Source: Tetraselmis striata (taxonomy: Eukaryota > Chlorophyta > Chlorodendrophyceae > Chlorodendrales > Chlorodendraceae). From it: DNA of 64,000 nucleotides. Below the pieces are notes generated by a model. It searched no databases. It was not told the origin of the DNA and worked only from the letters and a program-made list of their open reading frames with translations. The translations under genes and the position numbers were made by a program. The stretch covers positions 1 through 64,000 of the forward strand of contig VCJN01002214.1 in assembly GCA_006384855.1 (NCBI GenBank), read 5' to 3'. Of this stretch, positions 35,201-46,069 are shown in pieces. The stretch's first letter is position 1, and every line of letters starts with the position of its first letter.

Positions 35201-36215
35201 AAGCGGAGCGGACTGCTCAGAGCTCTGTTCTGCTCAGGGCTTGCGCGCGTGTGGTCACACAAAAATCTAGTTCTAGCAGTGAAGGCCTGGCGAAATGATC
35301 TACACGGGATTCATTGCCGGTAGTGGACGGACCATTGTCTGGTCCGGAAGAAAATGATCATCCGATTATTTCTGGCCTGGAACTCCTCGAAGCTGTTGGA
35401 CCTACCTGGAGCCCAGTGTGACGAATGGCGTTGCTGACGATGTTGAGCCCCCAACCCCGGGGCGTGCAGGTGGTGGCCGCCACGCCCATCTACTGCAACC
35501 CGCTCTTCCCGCCACCAGAGGGCGATGACGATGATGAGGCTGAGGTGGAGAAGGGGGAGGAGGGGGAGGGGGAGGAGTACGAGGGGGAGGGGGAGAGTGG
35601 CGCAGGTGAGCTGGGCCCTTGAGGAGCCCGCCCCTTCCAAAGCACTGTGTCACGCCGGCCTGGAACCCGATCGTGACCCTCTGGCAATTAAATACGGTCC
35701 ACAGGGCCCCCAACAACAATTGTTTTGCGCTTTCGCGTCGGAATATTCGTCATGCATTTGTGATATACTCTGCTGGCTAAACACTGCTGGCGGCCGCGAG
35801 ACTGCCGCGGCGGCCTGCGGGGGCGAGAAGGGGGGTCTCGCTGCCATGTCTCGCCCCCTCACCGCACGAGGGCGCATCCCGGCCGTGACCTGCAGGGGCG
35901 GCGGGCGGCGAGGACACCTTCGAGAGCAGCGGCGGCACGTACAAGATCTCGTACGCCGACGGGCAGCCGCGCGTGCAGATGGTGGCGCATGCGGAGGCGG
36001 CGGGCGCCAAGGCGCAGGGGGAGGCGCAGGGGGAGGTCGGCGGCGGGGCCGAGGCGGGGGCGGGGTCGGACCTGAACCGGCTGCCGCCAAGGCCGGGTCC
36101 CACGCCGCAGCGCGGGGCGGCCGAGGCGGAGGGAGAGGTGGAGGGGGAGGGGGAGGGGGAGGCGGAGGAGGATGGGGAAGCGACAGCGCGAACCGGCGGC
36201 CGCGACGAGCTGTGA
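32266..36215 (+). CDS. OS9: OS9-like ER lectin of ER-associated degradation
   Basis: Nine exons with consistent phases: 32266-32371, 32711-32782, 32955-33094, 33210-33341, 33908-33991, 34153-34239, 34383-34508, 35470-35605, 35896-36215 (400 aa). OS9/Yos9 lectins read trimmed mannose on misfolded glycoproteins and pass them to the HRD1 ligase in the ER. Signal peptide MGHAHLRPAGSLAAVAALLV; then AGQQYRCFLPP. The MRH domain has GWWTYELCYKKRIRQYHQ (WW and Gln), CDLTGTPRETEVRYVC (Arg) and IKEPSTCSYVLTF (Glu and Tyr), so all sugar-binding positions are kept. LLCKHPAFR, then an acidic tail, and finally RDEL-stop, an ER-retrieval signal comparable to HDEL of yeast Yos9. Intron 7 appears to use a GC donor. 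Most introns carry G or C homopolymers. Confidence 0.9.
34919..35165. repeat. AT-rich (TATG)n-type array inside OS9 intron 7
   Basis: A (TA)n tract, a (TG)n tract, then ATATGTAAATATATA-like repeats, in strong contrast to the GC-rich flanks. It lies in the intron between exons 7 and 8. It contains TGTAA twice (near 34988 and 34997), which could cause premature polyadenylation. Confidence 0.75.
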
Positions 36216-36497
36216 CGGCACCGGCGGCCTGGCGCGCCGAGGCACGGCGGACATGGGCCCCGGCGGAGTCCGAGTCCTCCATGGATTTGCCCCCGCCCGG
36301 GTCGACTGCTCGCAGCATGTCTGGCTCGCGGTGTTGGGGTTGTTTGGAACGGGGTAGGAAAGAGTCCGGGATGTGGACCGGGATCCGGAGGAGATTGCCG
36401 TCGGTCTCGCCTTCAGTGTCGCCGACTCTGCGCGTAAGGGGCACAAGCGGGGGCGGTCCTGCCTGGAGCCGAAGTTAAGGGGGGGCGCTCGCCGCCG

Positions 36498-36502
36498 TGT
36501 AA
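36498..36502 (+). terminator. TGTAA polyadenylation signal of OS9
   Basis: TGTAA 283 nt after the OS9 stop codon; the last exon has no other candidate closer. Confidence 0.65.
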
Positions 36503-36762
36503 ATAAGGTCACGCTGCCGCACCGGAGCCGCCCGTTTCCGAGCTCCACGTGCCATCGCCTGCCGTGTTACAAGTGGCTACACGGGAGGGGAGGGGCCGGG
36601 TACGAATGACACGCTCGATGCGTACGCCTCCGGCGCTGCGCAAGATGCACCGCGAAGCGCCGTCGCACATCGGGCATCGCCGCACCTGTGCTATCGCGAT
36701 CGCTATCGCTATCGCAAAAATTGACTGGAGGGCTGTGCACCACAGAGTACTAGTCGCTAGGT

Positions 36763-36865
36763 GCAGTCCTTGTCCGCTCAGTCGACAGCGGTGGTCTCTT
36801 GTACGGTGGTCCCGGGTTCGATGCCTGGTTGATGTAATCCGGCGATATTGTCCGGGCCCATGTAG
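36763..36865 (+). mobile_element. tRNA-like SINE copy with intact B box
   Basis: Contains a perfect RNA polymerase III B box, GGTTCGATGCC (36815-36825), within a T-arm CCCGGGTTCGATGCCTGG. Upstream are a D-arm-like hairpin CCGCT..AGCGG and an anticodon-arm-like segment. The sequence after it, GATGTAATCCGGCGATATTG, is related to that after the copy at 24549 and to 1489-1510. Two copies of TAGCGACTAACGGGTTTA follow at 36863 and 36906. Confidence 0.55.
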
Positions 36866-37369
36866 CGACTAACGGGTTTACTATACTACGGGTTTACTAT
36901 ACCATATAGCGACTAACGGGTTTATGTACTCGTATCATCAAACCAGGGTTCCCTGAGCCATATTTATTACATATTCATATATATCACCTGATCTGGCCAC
37001 AGCTCAGTCCATCGGGTAGCGACGAGGGTGGCCAAGCCCAATGCGGCAGGCACCCTGAGCGAGGGCAATCAAACCCTAAATCGAGGCAACGGCTGCGGCT
37101 AACCAGTGAGCATGAGGCCCAAGAGGGTTCGGAGTTCGGAGGGTTTGGAGGGGAAAGGGGGAAGCTGCTAACAGCATAGCGCCGGGCTCGGCCTCGTGGC
37201 GTTATCGGCGCACACCGGAAGGCGGCAGCGTTGTGGTGTGGCCCTGGCCACAGCTACCGGGCAACAACGAGCACCAAGCCAGGGGCAGCCCAAACGAGGG
37301 ATGGAAGGGGACAGGACGGGACACAGTGGGTGGGCGCATGCCCCGGCGGAGAATTGAATTGAAATTGAA

Positions 37370-37374
37370 TTACA
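37370..37374 (-). terminator. TGTAA signal on the minus strand, DZIP1-like gene
   Basis: TTACA on the plus strand, that is TGTAA on the minus strand, 617 nt after the stop codon at 37991. Confidence 0.4.
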
Positions 37375-37569
37375 ACGTGCTGACTTGCTGCTCTCCGCCG
37401 CCCAAGCCCCGGGATGCTCTCAAGACCCGCCATGGGTTGCACTTGGCGGCTCACTGTCCGCTGCCACGGGGCCGGCCGGCCGGCTGATGCCTCGTCGACT
37501 TTCAACCCCTTCGCCTCCAGTGAGCGGATGAAGTACGTTTGTCAACTTGGGCTTCAGAGGGCCGCACGC

Positions 37570-37680
37570 TGCGCGCTTGTAATGAGTGGACCCAATACCG
37601 GTTCGTGCAGCCGGGCCGTGAGACAGCTGGCCTGGGTCGCCCGGGAATAGAGTTGTAAGAAATCTCAAATTTCAAATGTC
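37570..37680 (+). repeat. Dispersed repeat R3, copy 1
   Basis: GTTCGTGCAGCCGGGCCGTGAGACAGCTGGC followed by an AT-rich end with CAAATTTCAAATG. Related copies lie at 40145-40265 and 51960-52090, all in plus orientation, the latter two in introns. Each ends in a short AAATTTCAAA-like tail, as in small retroposons. Confidence 0.65.
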
Positions 37681-37990
37681 GTATGTCGTCACAGGAGACG
37701 CCACGCGGAACAAAGCGCTCCTCGTCATCGGGGTGGGTCGCGGGGAGGCAGCGCGAGTGTCATCCAAAGGGTATCGCCGGGCATGTTGACGTGATATCGA
37801 TGGTTGGCGACGACATACCAATCAACAGGTCCATCACGCTCGGAAGCCAGTGCGGATGTGGATACCGATGTGGATACCGGTGTGAATGCTAGTCCAGTCA
37901 CAAGTGTGACCCCGGCCAAGACACTCAGGACGGTGCCGCTCAACACAGAGGAGCGCCGGAGAGACTGCCCGAGGTGGACCCAGCCGGGGA

Positions 37991-40900
37991 TCATTCGGGG
38001 CTAAGCGGCCGCCGCCGGTCCGGCGAGTTGCCGTGCGACGACATCGGGCCGGTTGTGTGGACGGTGAAGAGCCGCCGGTTGGTCTGATCGAACGCCGCGT
38101 GCTCCGCCACGGCGCGCTGCCGCACGTTGTCCACCGTCGCCCGCAGCTGCGTCATCGCCATGTACTGCTCCTGCAGGACAGAGGGGGTTGGAGGGAGGCG
38201 GAAGGAAGAGGGCTCAGTGGGACTCGGCAGCGGGGTATAGCTCCGAAACCAGTGTAGCAGTCGAGGCAGCGTTCGCCCCAAAAGCACAACGCTTGCCACA
38301 CGGCCGCGTGATACCAAACGTATACAGGTACTCGCTGTTACCTCAGGTACACCTAGTACACGTACGAGTACTCGTACTGTGTATAGACATCTGACTGCCA
38401 CACTACATGTCTGTCTCCCCCCCCACCCCGGCGAGATATTGATTCTCGACTTTATTAGGGATCGAAATGGGGACGTCTAGGTCCCTGGATTGAGAACTCA
38501 TGCTCCGAAACCAGTATAGCAATCGAGGCGGCATTCGCCTCAAAAGCACAACCCTTGCCACACGGCGGCGTGATACCGTACATACACAGGTACTCGTCGT
38601 CACCTCAGGTACACCTTGTACACGTACGAGTACTCGTACTGTGTATAAACATCGAAACTGCCACACTACATGTCTGTCTCCCCCCCAGCCCCCCCACCCC
38701 GGCGAGATATCGATTCTCGACTTTATTAGGGATCGAAACGGCGACCTCTAGGTCCCTGGATCGAGAACTCATGCTCCGAAACCAGGGTAGCAATCGAGGC
38801 GACATTCGCCCCAATAAAAGCACAACGCTTGCCACACGGCTGTGTGATACCAAACATACAGGGGTACTCGTCGTCGCCTCAGGTACACCTTGTACACGTA
38901 CGGGTACTCGTACTGCATATAGACATCGTAACTGCCACACTTCATCTCCCCCCTTTCCGTGAGATACCGTGTGTGCCTGTGTTTTTCAATTCTGCCCCCG
39001 GGACGGGGCTGACACCGGTGAAGGCCGCGCAGCGCCTCTGCAACGGTTTTTCAATGAGGAATCGTGTTAGGCAGCAAATCCAGGTGCGGAAAGCCCTCTG
39101 GGCAGGCAGCGCTCCGTTGTAGTCATCAAGCAAATTGCCGGAGCATTTTGAGTGACTAATTGGAGGCCAGTGAGGGGATTTCCAACACTGTTGGATCGCT
39201 GCCTAAAACACTGCCATCGGAACACCCGGCCCCCACCACGAAAGGTCCGCCCTTCCCGTAGTCCGGGCGTCGGCCCATTCGAGTGATGCGAGTCGGACCA
39301 CGCCCCATCTTGCGGATGTGTCGCGTTGTGTGTGTGTGTGAGATACGGGTAGGGGGAGGGGGGGGGGGGGGGTCACCTCGTCCCGGATGCGCTGCTCGTC
39401 CAACAAGCGCTGCAAGCTCCGCAGCTTCATGCGGTCCATCGCGCGCTGCAGCCCCTCCAGCTTCTCCCTGAGGTGCGCCTGGTGCGCGGCCTCCTCCCTG
39501 CCGCGCAGCGCCCCGTCAGCCACCGCGAGCGCACGGCACACCGCTCACCAACCCTCGACCGTGGCGGCGCGCCGAGCGACGGGCCGAAACACCTTCCACA
39601 CCGCCACCCCCCCTCCCACCGACCGCGGCGCAAGGCTTCTTCCCGCGCCAGGCACTGACTTGCCCTATTAGGGTTTTGCAAAACCCTAATCTTGCACCTT
39701 GACAAGCATTGATTTGGCGGTTTTAGGTTTTTAGGTTTTTAGGTTTTAGGGTTTTAGGGTTTAGAGCGGTTTTATGGTTTAAAGCCCTAAACCGCTCATG
39801 AAAATATACTTGGTGGCGGCGCTCGACTCGGCCGCGGCGTCGTGCCCGGGAAGGCCAAGACGACAGCGACTAGGTTCTCCGGCGAATGACTACGGCGGTT
39901 TAGGGTTGATAAGAAACCTTCCTGGAGTGAGCTGGAAGAAAAACACAACCGAGGTGACGGCAGGGTCATGTCCATAAGCCCTAACCCGAAAGAGTTGTAC
40001 GCATAAACCCTAAAACCGCATGCTTCATATTATACTAGGGTACGGGTAGGGACGGGTTGGGGGGTTCCAATGTCACTGACAAAACCCTAGTAATAAACAG
40101 GAGACGGGTACTACATATGCCCGGGACTGCATGCTAGGGCAATGCTGACCCTAACGGGGGCAGCCGGCCCTATGCGGGTTCATGTCAGCCGGGCTGCAAG
40201 ACAGCTGGCCGGTGTAGTCGGAAGACTGGCAGAAGTATAAGAGTCGTAACGAAATTCAAATTTTCAGAGATCTGAGACGTGTGTGAGACTCGGGAACCAG
40301 GCGCCGGCGGGCAGGGTGTGAAACCCTAAACGCACCTCATCTTCAGGCGCATGGCTTGCAGGCTGTGCCTCACCTCGTCGCTGGCCGGGGAGGCCTGTGG
40401 CGTCGTGGGCGGCGGGGGCGGGGGCGGGGGCGGGGCGCCTGTGGGGAAGGGGGTTAGGCACAGAGTTTAGGGCTTGGGGACAGGGCTTCAGCTTTGCGGG
40501 CGGCGGGTGTCACGCTGAACAGAGCCGGCAACAGTACCTGTACCGGTACCACTATCGCGGTATGGTGAGGACGATGCGGACAGGGCTCCAAACCCTACCA
40601 ACCCTTCGAAATGTGATTTAGGTCTTGAGCTCTACAGGCAAACTACTGTCGAAACGAGATACGCTGCTGTTAGGTACCGCCACGCGCAAAGAGTCTAGAA
40701 ACCCTAAAAACTCTAATGTTTGTGGACGATAACCCTATAAGCCCTAACGTGACACAAATCGCAGGTCTTGTGCTGTTGCAAAGGACACAAGAGCGGAGAG
40801 CATGCGCGTGTGTCTGTGTATTTGTGTCTGTGTGTCTGTGTCTGTTTGTGTTGGGGGGGGGGGGGGGGGGCTCCAAAACCTGCAAGACCATATCCCTTCA

Positions 40901-43650
40901 AGAAATATGTTAGGCATTGAATCCCACCAAACCTAGCAATGAGAGACACTGCTCTGGTTTCTACGTTCCTACCGTGACAAACGACAAGGGAAGCCCTGAG
41001 ACCGCGATACCCAGGCTCATGGATGACTGGTGTCAGACAGAGAACGGAACGGGGTGTCACATTTTAGGGTTGTTAGGGTTTCCCTATTGGGGAGCAAAAA
41101 TGATAGGACGGGGCAGCGGCGTGTTTGGCCCCCGCGAGCACCGCTCGCTGTGGCATACATCAGGTATGGGTAATCCTAAACCCTAAAACGCGCAGAGTGG
41201 TGGCCGGGGGGGGGGGGGGGGGGGGGCTCTACCTCCGGCGGACGCCGGGGACGACTGCTGCGGCTGCTGCCAGCGCGCATCCGGACGGTACTGGTGCGGC
41301 TCCCAGGCGCCGCCGCCCGACGCGTCGCCGCCCCCGCCCCCGCCCCCGCCCGGCGTGCTGGCCCCCGGGCTGCCCCCCTGCTGCGCGCCGCCGCCCGGGC
41401 TGCCGGGGCGCCCCCTCGCTGCCGCGCGCAGCTCGCGCTCGCGCAGCTTGCACAGGTCGAACTTGGCCGCCATCTCCGGCGCCAGCACCCCGCAGTGCGC
41501 CTCCCACGACTCCTGCCGCACACGGAACACCGATCAGCAGGAACGGGGGACCACAGGTCGCGCGATACGCTCATCGACATGCCTCCGCAACAACGGGCCC
41601 GGGTAGGGCGGAGCTGCATGTATACTCGCGACATTACGCTGTGCAGGACCCCCCAGGAGGACGACCACCATCCAGAAACAACAGTTCAATTCAAAGGTGT
41701 GAAGAAACTGAACGGCGGCGGCCGTGGATGGCAACGGCCACGGGTGCCGGCGCGCCTATGAGAACCTCTGGGATAATCGTCAAGCCTCGGCAGGATGGGC
41801 CTGCGCGCACTGCCCGCAGGAACATTCGATATAGCTCCGCCTGCATTTGGCCTCTGGCAGCCCGGGCGGGTGGGTATTGTCACCGCATCGGCACCCGCGC
41901 GGCGCAACCGCAGCGAGTGGTCTTTATGGGTTGAACGCAGGCCCGATACGGGGCTTACAAGAGTGCTTGTCGCCGCGCCGGCACCCGTAGTGTTCCTCAA
42001 AGCAATCCCGTGGTAGGGTTTGATATGTCTTAGGGTCCCAGATCAGGGTGAGCGCCCCCCAGCCTGCCAACGCGAAAGCACCGCCCCGAGCGGAACGGAA
42101 GAGGGAACCAGGGGGGGAGGGGGGGCAGAGGGAAGGGTGGGGGGGGGGGGGGGGGGGCGCGCCGCACCTGCTCCTGCAGGAACTTGAGCCGCCAGAAGCA
42201 GAGCACCTCCACGATGCACTGCGCCAGGCGCGCCATCTGCTTGAAGTTGGCCTCCGACAGCTCCTGCGCCGCACCGCCCGGCTCAGCCGCCCCGTCCCCG
42301 CCTCGCCGGGAGAGGGGCTGGGCGGCGCCACCCACCTGCTGGTTCTCCCGCCCGAGGTCGCCGAACGTCACCATCTCCTCCACCGCCACCAGCTCCGCGA
42401 TGGCTCCGCTCCGCAGCTGCGCCGCCCGGAAGTGGGGGGGGAGCACTCAGGGGGGGGGGGGGGAGGCAGCAGGTGAAGTGAGGTGGGAGGCTGTGGCGCA
42501 CCACTTCGCCGATGTCCACGCTGTGCAGCGCCTGCCAGTTGATGGCCAGGTGGGCGGCGTTGAAGCTGAAGGCGCGGTGGCACGACGCCGCCTCCTCGCA
42601 CTGCTCGATCGCCGCGTTCAGGGCGCCCTTCTCCGAGTGCGCCGCCCGCGCGGCCGCCAGGCGCCGCTGCCGCGCCGCGCTGTGGTACGCCTCCAGCCGC
42701 TCCTCCTGCAGCAAGCCCGCGGTCTCCTCCTCCAGTGCGGAGCTCAGCCCCTCCAGTGCCTCGATGTACCTGGGTACAGGGGGGCAATCCAACTACCATC
42801 AGCGCCACTCGGTCACCTGATGGCCATCGATAGTGCCCCAGGGCGTGTGCCCACTCGTTTTCCATGCCATGACCCCCTCCCCTCCCCAGCCCCCTCCACA
42901 CACCTACTGATACCGTTGCATGCTTGTTCGCCTTGCGTGAAACACCTAAAAGCCCTAAAACCTGCCCAGCAAGCCCAAGCAGGCTGGAAGCGGCACTCCC
43001 CGCCCAGCCCACCTCCCTGGAACCCCAAACCTCCCGCCGTACCTTCGCATCCCGGCATACTTCTCCTGTAGCGACAGCACGATGTTCCGGCGCCAGGCGA
43101 CCTCGTGCTCTAGGTAGTCGATGCCCAGCTGGCACAGCCGGATGAGCTGCGCGTAGTTGTGCGGGCTCAGGTGGAGCGGGTCATCGAACGCGACGTCGCC
43201 CTGCAGCACCGCCGCCAGCCCGCGCTCCAGCGCCGCCACATCCCTGTTCGCCACCTGCGGAGGCCGTGGCGGGGGCGTCAGGTGAGAGGCGCTGGCGATC
43301 GGCTTGCAGTTTGCGCCTACTGGTACTGGTAGTTGAGAGGCACATGTCGGGTGCAGCTCCACTAGGGTATTATAGGGTTTCTGTGCAACTCCGGTACGGC
43401 GACACCTTATCATTCGCTTGCGCTGAAACCCGGGGACGGCCAGCACCGTCGCGCCGCCGGCAGGGTTTGGAGCCTAGAGAGCGCACGCAGGGGTGGGTGA
43501 TGTTAACGGCCAAGGGCGCACCACTCGCGCGAGGTCGATGCCGTGCAGCACGCGCCAGTTGAGGCCGCGAGTCCTGCGCGCAAAGCGGAAACCGCCGCGG
43601 CCGGGAGACTGGCGGCTACTCGCCGACTCCGCCCCCAAACCCCCGTCCAT
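37991..43650 (-). CDS. DZIP1-related protein with duplicated N-terminal domain
   Basis: Nine exons in phase: 43650-43522, 43254-43043, 42769-42502, 42416-42336, 42263-42168, 41512-41233, 40438-40336, 39497-39377, 38170-37991 (489 aa). Residues 20-110 read FRFARRTRGLNWRVLHGIDL ... LIRLCQLGIDYLEHE, the DZIP-like N-terminal domain of DZIP1/Iguana basal-body proteins. A second copy follows after a coiled coil: FSFNAAHLAINWQALHSVDI ... MARLAQCIVEVLCFWRLKFL. Both copies split at the same GTG|GTGCGC donor, so exon structure was duplicated too. Downstream are a Gly-rich stretch, a Pro run, and coiled coils (LREKLEGLQRAMDRMKLRSL). No clear C2H2 finger. Expected at basal body or centrosome by family; unproven here. 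The ATG at 43650 fits the family start. Confidence 0.7.
38241..38948. repeat. Minisatellite of about 265-bp units in the last DZIP1-like intron
   Basis: Three tandem copies begin CTCCGAAACCAG at 38241, 38503 and 38774 (periods 262 and 271); the last is partial. Each carries the 16-bp palindrome GTACGAGTACTCGTAC or a close variant, and copies share GAACTCATG and GGTCCCTGGAT blocks. Confidence 0.9.
39660..39800. repeat. Interstitial telomere-like repeats
   Basis: Runs of TTTTAGG, TTTTAGGG and TTTAGGG (39718-39762) next to an inverted TTAGGGTTTTGCAAAACCCTAA. More CCCTAAA or TTTAGGG units are scattered through introns of the same gene (for example 40004, 40322, 40695, 41066-41180, 42950, 43370). 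The array is too short and degenerate to be a chromosome end. Confidence 0.75.
40145..40265 (+). repeat. Dispersed repeat R3, copy 2 (in an intron)
   Basis: GCGGGTTCATGTCAGCCGGG..GCAAGACAGCTGGC with an end GAAATTCAAATTTTC, within the intron between exons 7 and 8 of the DZIP1-like gene. Confidence 0.6.
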
Positions 43651-45366
43651 GACTTGCTCCACCTCCCGGGGTCCGTCTAGCACACGACGGGGACGGAAGG
43701 AAAGAAGCTCACGGGGTTACGCGGTCTGAAAAGGGGACTGCGGCGGGTGGGTGGGTGGGGGGTGGGGGTCGGAGGGAGGGCACCGTTATGGCGTTCGAGC
43801 GGTGGTTCATCCAAGGCAGCGTCGTCACCGCCCAACGACTCCATTAGGCAGGGAGGTACCCGGGTAGTGGGGTTGGTAGGCAGGTGGATGGCATCGCCAC
43901 GCGCGCCGCTTCTGCTGATGGTGTAGTCGCTACGTACCGCCGCCTGTATATACGCCATTATCACTGCGCGATAGACTATATACTGAGCGCAATCACTATA
44001 CCTCTCCACAAAAGTCTTGCCCCCAAAATCACACAATACGCGGGAATTCGCCGTTGCGCGGGTATACGGCAATATTATTGGATGCCATTCAACGAAATGC
44101 AGGTGCACCCAACAGATACTGGGTGCATCGTCTTGCGTCGTTCAACGTTGGTTAGTTTGGTGCGCAGATGTGTGTGATAAAGTGGTAGTACAGCTGCAAC
44201 AATGCCCCATTTTTAGCAATGTAAGCGGGTTATTCAGAGCATATATTAAATAACGCGGTTTTGGCAAGTATAGGTGCGATTTTCTTCCAAATTCGCCGGC
44301 ATAGTGGTGTCAAGCGACCACCCCGTTTCTTTGCTGGGTCGTAAAAATGAGTGCGCGAGAGGGTACATGAATGTGAGCGCCGTCAGTGTTCGGAAGAAAT
44401 TACTGCATTTTGGGAGGTGTGCCACGAGGCATATCTTCGTGAATTAAACGGTGTCGGATTGAGGCGAACGGGGGTGACGTCGGAAAGCGTGTGGCAAAAG
44501 CGCCCAGAGTTGCGCGCTTGTAATGCCGTAGCTGTGGGAAGTGTAAACGTGGACATTCGAAAGTACATCTAAAGGACGCCCGAGCTTTGCGAGGTGTTTG
44601 ACAAGTTGAATCTGTCCGAAACTGATACGGAGAGTCTTAGAGAAATGTGCGACTCGGTGGTGGCCGCGAGTCGAAAGTACGAGACCGACACTCGCACCGT
44701 CTAGGCGGCGGAACGCAATGCCAATAAGTTCGTTCCAACACACAAACCACGTTCCCACCGCCACAGCAAGGCAGGGGGTAGCTCAGAACTATTACAATAT
44801 TGTTGATCCGTAGTTGCCACCCTGAGCCATGGCATGTAGTAGCCGTCAGGCCTGCGTCAGGAGGTGTGTATTGCTCCTTGTACACGTACGGGTGCCGGTG
44901 GTAATATTATCTATTCTTTCCCGCCTGCTGCCGACATATATGTATGTATGTTCTTGCCGTCGAGAGACAGAAAGAGGGAGGAATACATTATTGAATAGAG
45001 AGCGCTTGTAACATGCTGGGAACATACTGTGTCTAAAGGGCATGAATCAATGCCTCTGTGCATACTCAGATGAAGCCCTCGACCCATGCTGTTTTACTTG
45101 AACAACGTTTGTGGGAGGAGGCAGTGACCCGTACGTCACGTGAGCGGCCACAATAATGTGCTGGCGTTAGGCGCGAGATGGTGATTGACTACAATAAAAG
45201 GAATCCCCCGGACGTATCTACACTTGGACATGAGGGCGGGCAAGCATGAGCGCTCTATTAATACCCCATTGACTCTGACATCGCAGCGAAGGGGGCGGGG
45301 TCCCCAATGCCGGCCACGGCAGGTACGTGAACACCTGCAACCCAGCACCCGCCCAACAGGCCGCCC
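43651..45366. other. Intergenic stretch with a pseudogene fragment
   Basis: Between the start of the DZIP1-like gene and the end of the next minus-strand gene. Apart from the relic at 44351-44770 I see no coding sequence. Confidence 0.4.
44351..44770 (+). pseudogene. Degenerate protein-coding relic, possibly Gag-like
   Basis: One frame reads through two stop codons with protein-like composition: ITAFWEVCHEAYLRELNGVG, stop, then ELCEVFDKLNLSETDTESLR..SVVAASRKYETD, stop, then AAERNANKFVPTHKPRS. The helical, charged character suits a Gag or a DNA-binding protein relic, but no family motif is recognisable. Confidence 0.3.
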
Positions 45367-46069
45367 TCAGCGCGCCCGCTTCCCGCTGCGGCGGTGCTTT
45401 TCCCCCTCGTGGCGCCGGGCACGGCGCTTCCGCTTCTTGTCCCTTTCATCCCGCCCTTTCTTGCCCTTCTTGTCCCGCCCCTGCTTGCGCCGTCTCTTCT
45501 TCGCCGCCTCCCGCTCCTCCTCCCCAGCCTTCCGCCGCCTCCGCTTCCGCTTCCGATGCTCCCCGCTGCTGCTGCTGCTGCTTCCACTATCCCGAGAGGA
45601 GCCGGCGCCCCCATCGCTGCCGCTGCTGCTGTTCGAGGAGCTGTCGCAACGGCCCTCCTTCCCCGCACGCCTCCCCCGGAGTCGCACCGTGGCGGGCGGA
45701 AGCGCCGGCGGACCAGCGGGTGCAGCGGGCAGATGCAGCCGGTCATTCCTCGGGCCCTCAGGAGCCGCGGGCCCCAGCTGCCCGCCCCGAGATGGCGCCG
45801 GCGGCAGCTCGGCAGGGCCCGCAGCCGGCAGCACTGCCGCTGACCCCGAGCCGCCCGCCCAGCCGCCCTGCGCGTTGAACAAGTCCACGGAGCCGACCGG
45901 AGTACGTCAGCCGATGCCCGCCCCGGGGCAGCTCCCGCCTGGTTAGGGCTTCGCAACCCTGAGGATACGGACGGACGGACGATGCGGGGTCAAGGGGGGG
46001 GGGGGGGGGGGGGCGCCTCAAACGTGAGCTCCCCTTCGCACACCAGCAGCGGCTCGTCCTCGTCAGGTT
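45367..46069 (-). CDS. Basic Ser/Lys/Arg-rich nuclear-type protein, 5' end not found
   Basis: Last two exons: 46069-46017 and 45867-45367 (phase 0 junction, 166 aa in the last exon). The first encodes PDEDEPLLVCEGELTFE; the second is low-complexity: Gly/Pro-rich, then a Ser run (SSSNSSSGSDGGAGSSRDSG), then a long Lys/Arg tail with several nuclear-localisation-like clusters (EHRKRKRRRRKAG) ending RSGKRAR. The donor appears to be GC (GAG|GCGCCC), followed after 3 nt by a C run on the coding strand. Upstream exons are expected beyond 46069 because the exon starts mid-codon. I do not recognise the family; composition suggests a nucleolar or RNA-associated protein. Confidence 0.5.

Larger units (their letters stand above)
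36866..37990. other. Convergent intergenic space between OS9 and the DZIP1-like gene
   Basis: No coding sequence is supported. It contains one copy of dispersed repeat R3 (37570-37680). Confidence 0.5.

Noticed and set aside
38241-38948. CRISPR-like array
   Set aside because: Units are about 265 bp, contiguous and repeat throughout; there are no short repeats with unique spacers and the genome is eukaryotic.
39660-39800. A real chromosome end (telomere)
   Set aside because: Array short, degenerate and bidirectional, with the exons of one gene on both sides.
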